NCBI GenBank assembly: GCA_029938635.1
Contig: JAOZUQ010000001.1
Span: forward strand, 78,880 to 142,879
Direction of reading: 5' to 3'
Origin: Candidatus Aminicenantota bacterium
GTDB lineage: Bacteria > Acidobacteriota > Aminicenantia > UBA2199
Length of the DNA: 64,000 nt
The notes under the pieces were generated by a model that saw nothing but the letters and a program-made list of their open reading frames with translations, made no database searches and had not been told where the DNA came from. Positions 51,237 through 60,247 of the stretch are shown here, one piece after another (the first letter of the stretch is position 1; the number at the start of each line of letters is the position of its first letter). The translations under genes were made by a program, and so were the position numbers.

Positions 51237-51784
51237 AAAAATTATTGATAATATTTTTTTTAATTCCACTCTTTCTAGCCCCTGCTACAGAATTCTCACT
51301 TGAAAGGGCAAAAAGGATTGACGGATACCTGAAAAGAATATCTGCAAAAAAAACAGAAAGTGTAATCCTTAAAAATATAACATTCTCACAAAGGGACCTT
51401 AATTCCTATCTTAATCTCATTTACACCAGAAAATATGCAAGGGAAGTAAAGTATATAAAACTGGAATTCGGCAAGAACAATTATGTAGGCGGCAATATGA
51501 AAATTGTACTTAAAGGGGAAAAATATGAGAAGATCCCATCCTTCCTTAAAGATTTTGAGATAGATTTCGAAGGAAAGGTTTTCTGCAGTAATTACAGAAT
51601 GAGATATGATTTTGAAAAAGTAAGGATAAATGGAACTTCATTCTCACCTGAAATTCTTGATGAGGCTTTCGGTGCAGCTCAGACCGGTTATAAGATCAAA
51701 AAATCAATGTTCGACTGGTTCAGGCTGCTTCCGGGAATTAAAAATATAAAAACAGACCATAAGAAACTGATAATATTCTATTGA
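51233..51784 (+). CDS. Small exported protein of unknown function
   Basis: A 183-residue protein with a signal peptide at about 1-18 (LLIIFFLIPLFLAPATE). The mature part is basic and looks like mixed alpha/beta (LNLIYTRKYAREVKYIKLEF, then beta strands ending KTDHKKLIIFY). I recognise no family. It sits between purN and recG, overlapping both by four bases, so its expression is tied to them; the function is not clear from that. Confidence 0.72.
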   Translation: MKKLLIIFFLIPLFLAPATEFSLERAKRIDGYLKRISAKKTESVILKNITFSQRDLNSYLNLIYTRKYAREVKYIKLEFGKNNYVGGNMKIVLKGEKYEKIPSFLKDFEIDFEGKVFCSNYRMRYDFEKVRINGTSFSPEILDEAFGAAQTGYKIKKSMFDWFRLLPGIKNIKTDHKKLIIFY

Positions 51785-53805
51785 TACCGTTTCTAGATTC
51801 CTCTCCCCGGATAATCAAAGGGGTAGGTGACAAATATCTCGAGATTCTTAACAGGTACAGATATAACAGTGTTTATGACCTGATCACTCATTTCCCCGAG
51901 CATTATATCGACACATCAGATACAGACAATATAATTGAAGACGGGATCGAGAAGGTCTACCTGCTAAATATTAAAAGTTCCAATCTTTACAGAAACTACC
52001 GGAGAAGGCTTTCGATCATCAATATTTCAGGAACCATCGGAGAAGTCCCTGTGGACATGGCAATATTCAACAAACCCTATATGATGGAGCTGATCAGATC
52101 CTCTGATAAATTGAGAGTGTACGGGAAAGTTCTGGTTAAAGGAATAAAGAACAAGATCGAGAATCCGAGAATATTGAAAGATGAAGAGGGGATCATTCCG
52201 GTTTATAAAAATATCGGAAGCATTAGTGGTGGAGCCGTTAAAAATTTCATTGAAAATGTTTTTATTCAAAAAGAAATTTCAGATGATATTCTGCCGGTCC
52301 ATCTTGTAAAGGAGTACGGATTCGAGCCATTTTGGGGATCACTTGAGAAGATCCATTCTCCTGATTCTGCCGAGCACAAATTTGAAAGTATCAGGGAAAG
52401 GTTCATTTATACCGAATTTCTTTTTTTTCAACTTGAGATCGCTTATATCAGAGAAAGGTCGGGAAAGATCAAAAGGGGGAGGAAGTATCTCATTCACGAT
52501 CCGGAAAAAACAATAAGGGATCATGTCAATTTTCAACTGACCTCAGACCAGAAGAAAGCTGTTGAAAATATTATGTCCGACCTGAGCGGTAATTTTACAA
52601 TGCAGAGGATCCTTCTTGGTGATGTCGGATCAGGCAAGACCATTATCTCCTTCATTTTTCTGCTATTTGCTGTACAAAACGGTTATCAGGGAGCTTTCCT
52701 TGCCCCAACCGAGATATTGATCAGCCAGCATTTCGAAAATGCTGCAGGATTCTTCAAGGGAATAAATATTGCCATTCTGACCGGAAGCACTTCATCTTCG
52801 GAAAGAAAGAAAATAATCAGTGACCTTCAAAGTGGTAAGATCCAGTTAATATTCGGCACACACTCTTTAATAAATGACAAAATAATCTTCCATAATCTTT
52901 CAGCAATAGTTATCGACGAACAGCACCGTTTCGGTGTAGCTCAAAGAGCAGCTTTATTCTACAAAGGAGAGAAAGCCGACCTGATGGTCACAACTGCCAC
53001 ACCGATCCCAAGGACCCTCCTCCTTTCTCTCTACAAGGACCTTGATGTCAGTGAGATAAGATCCATGCCTGAGGGGAGACTCCCGATCGAAACTCTTATC
53101 CTGAAGCAGGAAATCCGCGAACAATTCTATTCAGAAATAAAAAGAAGGGCAGAAGGGGGAGAAAAAGTTTTCATAGTCCTTCCCCTGATCTCCGAATCCA
53201 CCCGATTCAAAAATCTCAGATCTCTGGAAAGAGAAGCCCCTTTCTTTAAAAAAATATTCAAAGGGGTCACTTTTGGTGTGATTTCGGGAAAGGTTGACAC
53301 GGAGGAGAGGAGTTCAGTGTTTCGTAAATTTTCTGATGGGGACATAAGAATACTTATATCAACGACTGTTATAGAAGTGGGAATTGACATCCGTGATGCA
53401 ACAATAATGGTTATTGAAGATGCAGACAAGTTCGGCCTCAGCCAGCTGCATCAATTAAGAGGACGGGTTGGACGTGGGGACAAAAAGTCATTCTGTTATC
53501 TCTTCCCCTCATCCAGGATAACAAGTACCGGCAGTGAAAGGCTCAGGATCATAAAGGAGACCTCTAACGGATTTGAGATAGCGGAGAAAGACCTTGGCAT
53601 GAGGGGGGGCGGAAATATAGCAGGGACAGAACAATCCGGATATCTCGATTTCCGGATCTCAGATATCAGAGAATATCCGGAACTCTATTTCAGAGCAAGC
53701 AGAGACGCGGCAGCTCTTATAAAAAACAAAACACTTCATAATATCCATATAACAAAAAAACTTGAACTGATCGAAAAGAGGTTGAAAAAAATTAGTTTCA
53801 GTTAA
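51781..53805 (+). CDS. recG: ATP-dependent DNA helicase RecG
   Basis: RecG remodels stalled forks and branched DNA. It is 674 residues. The wedge/OB part is in the first 200 (with PRIIKGVGDKYLEIL and LITHFPEHYID), followed by the helicase core: LLGDVGSGKT (about 279), LAPTEILISQH, the DEQHRFGV box (about 378), TATPIPRTL (about 402), VSEIRSMPEGR, ATIMVIEDADKFGLSQLHQLRGRVGRG. The C-terminus has KDLGMRGGGNIAGTEQSG. The start is a TTG at 51781 that overlaps the preceding stop (TTGA), so translation is probably coupled. Confidence 0.95.
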   Translation: MIPFLDSSPRIIKGVGDKYLEILNRYRYNSVYDLITHFPEHYIDTSDTDNIIEDGIEKVYLLNIKSSNLYRNYRRRLSIINISGTIGEVPVDMAIFNKPYMMELIRSSDKLRVYGKVLVKGIKNKIENPRILKDEEGIIPVYKNIGSISGGAVKNFIENVFIQKEISDDILPVHLVKEYGFEPFWGSLEKIHSPDSAEHKFESIRERFIYTEFLFFQLEIAYIRERSGKIKRGRKYLIHDPEKTIRDHVNFQLTSDQKKAVENIMSDLSGNFTMQRILLGDVGSGKTIISFIFLLFAVQNGYQGAFLAPTEILISQHFENAAGFFKGINIAILTGSTSSSERKKIISDLQSGKIQLIFGTHSLINDKIIFHNLSAIVIDEQHRFGVAQRAALFYKGEKADLMVTTATPIPRTLLLSLYKDLDVSEIRSMPEGRLPIETLILKQEIREQFYSEIKRRAEGGEKVFIVLPLISESTRFKNLRSLEREAPFFKKIFKGVTFGVISGKVDTEERSSVFRKFSDGDIRILISTTVIEVGIDIRDATIMVIEDADKFGLSQLHQLRGRVGRGDKKSFCYLFPSSRITSTGSERLRIIKETSNGFEIAEKDLGMRGGGNIAGTEQSGYLDFRISDIREYPELYFRASRDAAALIKNKTLHNIHITKKLELIEKRLKKISFS

Positions 53806-53812
53806 AACAGGG

Positions 53813-54769
53813 CTAACTCTTTTTTATTACTACAAAACTTATGTCATCCGAAGGGTCAGCAAAATCCTGCATATCATCAAGGATCCTGTGATAGATCTCT
53901 TTTGATGAAAGTTCTTTCACTTCTCTTACGATCGTTTCCAGCCTCTCTTCAAAATAAAGGAGATCCATATCAATACCATGCTCCATAAGGCCGTCAGTGA
54001 AAAGTATCAGAATATCACCAGTCCCCATCAGGTGAATTTTATTCACCGAATATCTCTTTTTAAATCCCAGACGACTCTTACTTCTGCTGGAATCAACATC
54101 TACAACTGACGGCAGAGTCCCCACGGGAGGAAAAGACAAAGCCTTCTTTGAACAAACCTTCATAAGCTTATCAAACTTATTTGAAAAAACTACGGGCGAC
54201 GGATGCCCTGCATTTATGAAACGGAAAGTTCCGTCTGAAGAGATCTCTCCATAGATCATCGTTATAAATTTTGAAAAAGCTGAAGATTTATAGAACCTTG
54301 AATTTAATATTTCAAAAAGTTCACTTGTCACTTCTCCGAAGGTCTTCAATTCATACAAAACACCTACCATAAATGCCTGATGAAGCATAGCAGCCATTGA
54401 AGCATCGGTCAGCTTGTGTCCTGAGACATCCGCAATAAGAATTCCGGCCTTATTTTTGAGGCATTTCAATCTTTCAGCAACCTTAACTTCACCATTCTCT
54501 AAAGCATCATGTATCCTGACATCGAGATCATACCTTTTATTAAAATCGATATATATTATGTGATCTCCGCCCGCTATCCCGTTCATAGGCATGGAACCTC
54601 CGAAAATATCAATACTCTCTAACGCCGGGAGTTCACCTGAAGAAGGTTTTATCGCTCCAACGATCTCATTTAGATTTTCGAGCTCCTCCTTCATGAAAGC
54701 GAGGCTTTTTTCCGATAATATTTTCTTCCTTTTTTTACTTTTTTCAGAACTTTCACTCATCATTAACAC
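53813..54769 (-). CDS. RsbU/SpoIIE-type PP2C-like phosphatase
   Basis: A 318-residue cytoplasmic phosphatase. PP2C-SpoIIE motifs: GGDHIIYIDF, ILIADVSGHKLTDASMAAML (metal-binding Asp-Gly type, here DVSGH), FINAGHPSPVV, LFTDGLMEHGID and DDISFVVI at the end. There is no sensory domain. Such enzymes usually dephosphorylate an anti-sigma antagonist (STAS) protein, but no STAS or RsbW gene is in the window. Last gene of the galE operon; starts inside the MATE gene, with several ATGs (54769, 54763, 54760) possible. Confidence 0.88.
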   Translation of the reverse strand: MLMMSESSEKSKKRKKILSEKSLAFMKEELENLNEIVGAIKPSSGELPALESIDIFGGSMPMNGIAGGDHIIYIDFNKRYDLDVRIHDALENGEVKVAERLKCLKNKAGILIADVSGHKLTDASMAAMLHQAFMVGVLYELKTFGEVTSELFEILNSRFYKSSAFSKFITMIYGEISSDGTFRFINAGHPSPVVFSNKFDKLMKVCSKKALSFPPVGTLPSVVDVDSSRSKSRLGFKKRYSVNKIHLMGTGDILILFTDGLMEHGIDMDLLYFEERLETIVREVKELSSKEIYHRILDDMQDFADPSDDISFVVIKKS

Positions 54770-56165
54770 CTTTCATCTCTTTTTTATCATTTATCCGGAC
54801 CTTTTTCCACTTTCCAGGCAAATACCATATTAAAATAATAAAAAACGCAAAAATATTTGAGAAGAACATTCCCCACCACACCCCGTTATGGGCCCCGGGA
54901 TTCCCCGGCCCTTTGAGCATAACAAATGAGATCAAATATACGATTGGGATCCTGAACATCCATATACGAAGAATATTCGATACCATTACCGGAATTGTAT
55001 ATCCGGAACCCTGAAATGCTCCGTTAAGGACAGAACCCAGAGCAAAAAACAAAACTGATGGAGATATAATAAGAAACATGGACGAACTGATATTTTCAAC
55101 CAGCTTATCACCGGGAATAAAAAAGGCTGTAAAATATTTACCATAAAAAGTGGATAAAATAATAAAGGGGGTCAATATGAGGAGCATTAGTTTTAACCCT
55201 GTCAATACAGATAACGAGGCCCTCCTGACATCACCTGCACCAAGGCTTTGTCCGACAATAGCGGTAACCGCAGAAGCGATCGCCATTGCAGGCATTGTGT
55301 ACAAGTGGACAATCCTTGACATGATACCGTAAGCAGAGATCACAGCCGTACCGAACTGATTTACAAAACCGATCAGAACAATGAACCCGATTGATGCTCC
55401 GGCCATTCCGAAAGCAGCAGGAACCCCGGTTCGCATTATCATTCTGATTATCTTCTTATCCGGGATCAGCATTCTTAATGAGATTTTCAATCCACGTTTT
55501 CCTGAAAACAGGATATATAATCCGGCGGCCGATGCTATTGCTCTTGAGCCGACAGTCACCAGAGCTGCACCATTAACACCGAGAGCGGGAAGACCGAAGT
55601 ACCCGAAGATAAAAACAGGATCCAGAATTATATTTATTAATGCCGAGAACAATTCGATTTTCAATGGAGTTCTGGTATCTCCATACCCGTTAAAAACAGA
55701 ATAAAAAACAAAGAACGGAAAAGCTAACGGCATCCCGACAAGGGAGATACGGAAATATGAAACGGTCTGGACAAATGTGTCCTCCGGTGTTTTCAGAAGT
55801 TTGAAGATCTCATTGCTGAAAGGTAATAACAATACAACTGCGGCTATGGAGATCACACTCATGATAAAAAGGAGATTACCGGATACTTTGTTGGCGCTAT
55901 CCTTCTCCTTCGCTCCGATATATTGTGAAACGAGCGATGTACCAGCCACAGAGAAACCTATTCCAAGTCCGATCAGCAGGAATAATATGAAGAATGAGAT
56001 CACAGGCGCAGATATTGCACTCCTGCCCAACCTTCCCAGCCAATAAGTATCTGCAAGGTTATACAGCATTTGTACCGCTGAACCGATCGCAATCGGCATT
56101 CCCAGCCTGAAGATGATCTTTTTGAGATCACCTGTAAGCAGATCGATCTTATATTCTTTTTTCAT
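54753..56165 (-). CDS. MATE family efflux transporter
   Basis: A 470-residue multidrug and toxin extrusion protein with about twelve membrane segments. The N-terminus LKKIIFRLGMPIAIGSAVQM and the repeat start in the second half (IRMIMRTGVPAAFGMAGASI) are typical. Substrate unknown; a sodium or proton antiporter of drugs or metabolites. The start follows the previous gene by 41 bp; the end overlaps the phosphatase gene. Confidence 0.92.
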   Translation of the reverse strand: MKKEYKIDLLTGDLKKIIFRLGMPIAIGSAVQMLYNLADTYWLGRLGRSAISAPVISFFILFLLIGLGIGFSVAGTSLVSQYIGAKEKDSANKVSGNLLFIMSVISIAAVVLLLPFSNEIFKLLKTPEDTFVQTVSYFRISLVGMPLAFPFFVFYSVFNGYGDTRTPLKIELFSALINIILDPVFIFGYFGLPALGVNGAALVTVGSRAIASAAGLYILFSGKRGLKISLRMLIPDKKIIRMIMRTGVPAAFGMAGASIGFIVLIGFVNQFGTAVISAYGIMSRIVHLYTMPAMAIASAVTAIVGQSLGAGDVRRASLSVLTGLKLMLLILTPFIILSTFYGKYFTAFFIPGDKLVENISSSMFLIISPSVLFFALGSVLNGAFQGSGYTIPVMVSNILRIWMFRIPIVYLISFVMLKGPGNPGAHNGVWWGMFFSNIFAFFIILIWYLPGKWKKVRINDKKEMKGVNDE

Positions 56166-56206
56166 ATTTTATCGTAACAGGAACATACGAATCTTATCCG
56201 GTAAAG

Positions 56207-57064
56207 TTATTGAATCTCAGAATAAGGAACCCGGATCAGCTCAAATTCACCATTTATTATTATAATCTTGAGAAAATACCTGATCAATACAAACACTTGA
56301 TAGAGTATAAACACAAAAATCATCCCTAGGAAATCTTCTGCAACACTCATGAACAATTTAAAAATAATATAAAGTACTCCGGTCGAAATAAAATAAAAGA
56401 GGAAGAGAAGGAGGATGTTTTTTTTGTTCTTAAAAACAAACCTGACCCCTTCCCTGAACGAGAAGAAAAAATTTCTTCCATCCTTAAGCCTGATTATCCG
56501 CGAATAATCATATATAGCAACAGAAAACACAAGCAGGATCATAGCAATAATGAAAAATATAACTATGAATATCCCGAATAGAGTTTCATTCAATGATCTC
56601 TCCAAAGTCATCCAGAAAGCAAAAACCAGAAACGCCATTGGGATAAGTGCGAGGGCAAAATTAATAACATTTATTAAAAACACCTTCAGAAACCTGAAAA
56701 AATTGTCAATTGATGCTGATAAAAGTGTGAAAAATGTAGCTTTTTCCTCTTCCATCATAACTGAAAATATGCCGGCAGAAATAAACACTGATGTAATGAT
56801 ATACAGGATCCCAAAATAAAAACATATAGATACAAGCAATGTAAAGCTCCCGGGGAAGTTATTAAATATATCCAGCAGAGCAGTAAATAATCCGTACATT
56901 CCAATCTTTTCTGCTATCATCGATTTCCCTGCAGAGATCACAAATACCATATAAAAACCAAAGTAGATAATAAGTGAGATCAACATATTATAAAACCATG
57001 CATATGCGGCGAGTTTTATACTCCTGAGATTAAAACCTCTTCCGATTATTTTTAATATGTTCAT
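56207..57064 (-). CDS. Multispanning membrane protein of unknown function
   Basis: A 285-residue protein with about six membrane segments, for example NMLISLIIYFGFYMVFVISA, GSFTLLVSICFYFGILYIIT, FALALIPMAFLVFAFWM, FGIFIVIFFIIAMILLVFSV and ILLLFLFYFISTGVLYIIF. It resembles the DUF4013/DUF975 group in general layout only. Its ATG is one base after the M1-like gene, so it is tightly coupled to it. Confidence 0.7.
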   Translation of the reverse strand: MNILKIIGRGFNLRSIKLAAYAWFYNMLISLIIYFGFYMVFVISAGKSMIAEKIGMYGLFTALLDIFNNFPGSFTLLVSICFYFGILYIITSVFISAGIFSVMMEEEKATFFTLLSASIDNFFRFLKVFLINVINFALALIPMAFLVFAFWMTLERSLNETLFGIFIVIFFIIAMILLVFSVAIYDYSRIIRLKDGRNFFFSFREGVRFVFKNKKNILLLFLFYFISTGVLYIIFKLFMSVAEDFLGMIFVFILYQVFVLIRYFLKIIIINGEFELIRVPYSEIQ

Positions 57065-57065
57065 T

Positions 57066-59003
57066 TTAAAGTATAAGAGAGGCTAAAACATTCTGGAAAT
57101 AGAATCCGAATTTAACCGCAAGTCTCCTTAATACACTATTCTCTTTCTTCAAAACCTTTGAATTATTAACCAGATTTATATCCAGGAGTATCTTGACTCC
57201 GGGATCAACAATAGCAAAATCCACAGGCGATTCATCAATGAATACAACCGTCTTCCATTTCTCATTCTTTTCCCAGAAAAGTTTTATCTCCTTCCCGCCC
57301 TTTAGTATGACCGAGAGCTCAACAGGCCAATAACCGCTCTTCCTCACAAAAACCACTTCATTCTTATATTTCCCACTCTTCCCGATCCGGTCAGATCTGA
57401 CAGAGTATACTGCTGTATCAAGATCCCTGTCCGTTCCGACAAACTGATCGAATGCCCAGGCATAATCTCCGTTAAAAAAATTATTGAACTCCGACTTAAA
57501 GATAACGGTATTATGATGGCTGAATTTTATTTTGTCGAAATAATAGCGTAAGAATCCCATGAACTTTTCTTCCCCGATTATATTCTTAAGACTTCTGAGT
57601 AATAGTGAAACTTTTGAATACATATTACCGACAAAAAATTTATTATTAATTATGTTCCAGGAAAGATACTTCGATCTTTCGAGAGGGGACAGATTTATAT
57701 AAGCCCTTCTTTTTATCTCCCAATCGAATATTCTTAAATATAGTGAATTGAGAAGTAAGTTCCTCTTTTCAAAATATTTGTCCATTATCTCCATCTCATA
57801 AAATACGGCAATACCTTCATCCAGCCAGGGTTCCTTAAAGCCGTCACTCCCGGCCACTCCATACCAGAACTGGCGGGAAATACCATGAATTACTGCAAGT
57901 TCAGAATATTTTAGAGATGCAGGAAGGATTTTCAGATAAGCTGCAGTCAAAATTGTGGGATATGCATGTCCGGCTGAATTGAATCCCTGAAGAGGCGGAT
58001 CAATTACTGTTAAGGTTCTGTATGGATAAGATGCAAGATTCTCTTCGAAATATTTCAATGCGAATTTTACTATATTAAGATATCTCTCCTTAGCCGATCT
58101 GTTTCGGTGTGATAAAAGAAGAATTATATCTGTATCAAAATCATTCCCTTTCAATCTTATTTTGTCCCTGACCTCAATAAAATTCGGATATGCAGCCCAC
58201 GCAAAATCCTGAACATTATCCTGTGTAAATTCAAAAACCATTAATTTATCATTAAGCCTTTCACCGGAAATCTTCTCACCTGTTGCTCCCACTATGAAAT
58301 TGTCCGGAATTGTTATTCTTACGTGATAGTTACTGAACTCCGAAAAGAACGCGGGCATTCTGTGCAATTGGTGCCCGGCCCACTCCCCGTTGCTTCGGAG
58401 AACGCATACCCTGGGATACCAGTGTGCCATGAAAATATATTTCCCGGATTGTCCGGTTTTATAAAAAATATCGGGGATCTTCAATTTAAATTCCGCTTTT
58501 ATCCAGATTGTCTGCCCCGGCTGCACAGGTTTCTTCAGGCTAAAATCAACATTAGTCCTGTCATCTGCATTTTTGTCATCCGGGCTCAGATAGGTCAGGA
58601 CACCGGTTATATTTTCATTCCTGTTTATAATTTCTATCTTTTTAACTTCAATATTTCCAAAATTATATTCTTTTAGTTTCTCTTTGGAAGCTTTGAATAT
58701 AGAGGTCTCGTTAAAGAAAGTGGATTTCGGATTACCGAAAGCATTGTAGAAAAGGTTCAATCTCAGAGAATTTACATCTATACCGGTCCTGTTGGTCCAC
58801 CTGATTATCTCGACCCCTTCCAACTCCCTTTTCCCCGGGAATATTCTTGCATTTATCTGATATTTCGTCCTGTTTTCCCCACCGGATAACTCCTGATACT
58901 CTTTCAGATCCCTGCTCTCATGATCTTCTTTTGTAACAATTTCGCCTGTAATGTGCAGAGCTGCAAAGATGTAGAATATTATAATATATTTGATATGCCT
59001 CAT
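57066..59003 (-). CDS. M1 aminopeptidase-like protein with degraded zinc site
   Basis: A 645-residue exported protein with a hydrophobic N-terminus (HIKYIIIFYIFAALHITG). It follows the M1/LTA4 hydrolase layout: an N-terminal beta domain, the catalytic domain with the loop GFNSAGHAYPTILT where GxMEN is usual, and a C-terminal region. The HExxH zinc motif reads HGISR in ELAVIHGISRQFWYG: the catalytic Glu is Gly and the second His is Arg. The downstream WLDEGIA keeps the third ligand Glu. It is therefore likely not a peptidase; binding or another role is possible. It overlaps galE by four bases and is followed by a membrane protein. Confidence 0.82.
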   Translation of the reverse strand: MRHIKYIIIFYIFAALHITGEIVTKEDHESRDLKEYQELSGGENRTKYQINARIFPGKRELEGVEIIRWTNRTGIDVNSLRLNLFYNAFGNPKSTFFNETSIFKASKEKLKEYNFGNIEVKKIEIINRNENITGVLTYLSPDDKNADDRTNVDFSLKKPVQPGQTIWIKAEFKLKIPDIFYKTGQSGKYIFMAHWYPRVCVLRSNGEWAGHQLHRMPAFFSEFSNYHVRITIPDNFIVGATGEKISGERLNDKLMVFEFTQDNVQDFAWAAYPNFIEVRDKIRLKGNDFDTDIILLLSHRNRSAKERYLNIVKFALKYFEENLASYPYRTLTVIDPPLQGFNSAGHAYPTILTAAYLKILPASLKYSELAVIHGISRQFWYGVAGSDGFKEPWLDEGIAVFYEMEIMDKYFEKRNLLLNSLYLRIFDWEIKRRAYINLSPLERSKYLSWNIINNKFFVGNMYSKVSLLLRSLKNIIGEEKFMGFLRYYFDKIKFSHHNTVIFKSEFNNFFNGDYAWAFDQFVGTDRDLDTAVYSVRSDRIGKSGKYKNEVVFVRKSGYWPVELSVILKGGKEIKLFWEKNEKWKTVVFIDESPVDFAIVDPGVKILLDINLVNNSKVLKKENSVLRRLAVKFGFYFQNVLASLIL

Positions 59004-59989
59004 TTTTCTTTAAGCTTCTTCTCCCAGTCCCAGGCATTTTTAATAATAAGCTCAAGATCATCTGATTCCGGGACCCAATTTAATTCTTCCCTTATCCTTG
59101 ATGAATCTGCTGTCAATTCCGGTGCGTCTCCTGCCCTTCTCGGAGCATCTTCCACATTAAAGTTTATGCCTGTTATCTTTTTAACAGCTTCAATAACTTC
59201 CCTGACGCTGCTCCCCTTCCCGTATCCGCAGTTCAGGATCCTGCTATCCTTTCTCTCTTTCAGAAAATCAAGTGATAAAAGATGGGCCTTAGAAAGATCA
59301 TCGACATGAATATAATCTCTGACTGCTGTCCCGTCCGCCGTATCATAATCTGTCCCGAACACTTTTAATGAAGGATTCTCACCAAGAGCAGCTCTCAGTG
59401 CAAGGGTGATCAGGTGTGTAGGTTTTTTATAATTTTGTCCTATCCTTACTTTTTTATCCGACCCGGCTACATTGAAATATCTGAGAGCAATATAGTTGAA
59501 ATTTTCATTTGCATCTGCGGTATCCTTTAACACCATTTCGGTAAACAATTTAGAATTTCCGTAAGGATTTATCGGTTTTAACGGTGAAAACTCGGTTGCA
59601 GGGATAACATCCGGCATTCCGTAGACGGCAGCAGTGGAAGAGAACACAAAGTTCTCTATCCCGCATTTAACACAATTCCTTATCAGCTTGAAAGATTTTA
59701 CAGAATTATTGTAATAATATTTTAACGGGTCACTGACCGATTCCTCTACTTGAATAAATGCAGCAAAATGGATAACACTTTTGATGTTATATTCACTTAT
59801 CACACGGGAGAGGAGTTCGTCATCCTCGATATCCCCTTCAACGAAATCACCACAGAGGATGTAATCTTTGTTCCCCATCGACAGATTGTCGACAATAACC
59901 GGGTTGTACCCGTTCTCTCCGAGGTCTCTTACTATATGACTACCAATATATCCGGCACCACCTGTAACAAGCACATTTTCTTTTCCCAT
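59000..59989 (-). CDS. galE: UDP-glucose 4-epimerase
   Basis: A 329-residue SDR-extended enzyme that interconverts UDP-glucose and UDP-galactose. The NAD site VTGGAGYIGSHIVRDL, the segment VIHFAAFIQVEESVSDPLKY, the catalytic STAAVYG and YGNSK (YxxxK) and RYFNVAGSD are all present. It supplies galactose for surface glycans. First gene of the operon galE, M1-like, membrane protein, MATE, RsbU-like. No Shine-Dalgarno; the promoter ends nine bases before the ATG. UDP-GlcNAc epimerase activity cannot be excluded. Confidence 0.95.
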   Translation of the reverse strand: MGKENVLVTGGAGYIGSHIVRDLGENGYNPVIVDNLSMGNKDYILCGDFVEGDIEDDELLSRVISEYNIKSVIHFAAFIQVEESVSDPLKYYYNNSVKSFKLIRNCVKCGIENFVFSSTAAVYGMPDVIPATEFSPLKPINPYGNSKLFTEMVLKDTADANENFNYIALRYFNVAGSDKKVRIGQNYKKPTHLITLALRAALGENPSLKVFGTDYDTADGTAVRDYIHVDDLSKAHLLSLDFLKERKDSRILNCGYGKGSSVREVIEAVKKITGINFNVEDAPRRAGDAPELTADSSRIREELNWVPESDDLELIIKNAWDWEKKLKEK

Positions 59990-59998
59990 TGAAAGAAT

Positions 59999-60027
59999 AT
60001 TTTACTCTAACAGGGAGCAACAATCAA
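59999..60027 (-). promoter_or_regulatory. Promoter of the galE operon, abutting the ATG
   Basis: TTGATT (60022-60027) and TAAAAT (59999-60004) on the minus strand with a 17-nt spacer; nine bases separate the -10 from the galE ATG. Confidence 0.65.
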
Positions 60028-60034
60028 CCGTTTT

Positions 60035-60070
60035 CCCCTCACCCCATCCCTCTCCCAGAGGGAGAAGGAG
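60035..60070. repeat. Interspersed CCCTCACCC/CTCTCCC repeat
   Basis: CCCCTCACCCCATCCCTCTC followed by CCAGAGGGAGAAGGAG; CTCCC and GGGAG (60052-60056 and 60060-60064) form a small hairpin. This is a recognisable member of a repeat type scattered in many bacterial genomes, related to the copy near 11974. It lies just upstream of the galE -35 box. Confidence 0.55.
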
Positions 60071-60247
60071 TTAAAATAGGATCAGCCGTGGACATGTATT
60101 GCTTTTACGGGACTGGCAGCCTGAGTCCGTCAATATCGGACGGAAGGCGGGCGTCCAGAAAAATACCAGCAGGATTTTGCGGTAGTAAAAGTAAATACGG
60201 CCAGAGGCATATCTGAACCCCTTGAACCAACGTTTACAGTGGAAATA
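60071..60247. other. Non-coding gap between the repeat and the propeller gene
   Basis: I see no gene. TCCGTC (60126-60131) and GACGGA (60139-60144) form a six-base hairpin without a T-tract. A plus-strand frame running into the next gene has no start codon or ribosome site and no recognised similarity. Confidence 0.4.

Noticed and set aside
60126-60144. Hairpin TCCGTC/GACGGA as a terminator or small RNA
   Set aside because: The stem is only six bases, there is no T-tract and no promoter or RNA family feature.
59989-60216. A 75-codon frame in the gap upstream of galE
   Set aside because: It crosses the galE promoter and an interspersed repeat, without ribosome site or recognised domain.
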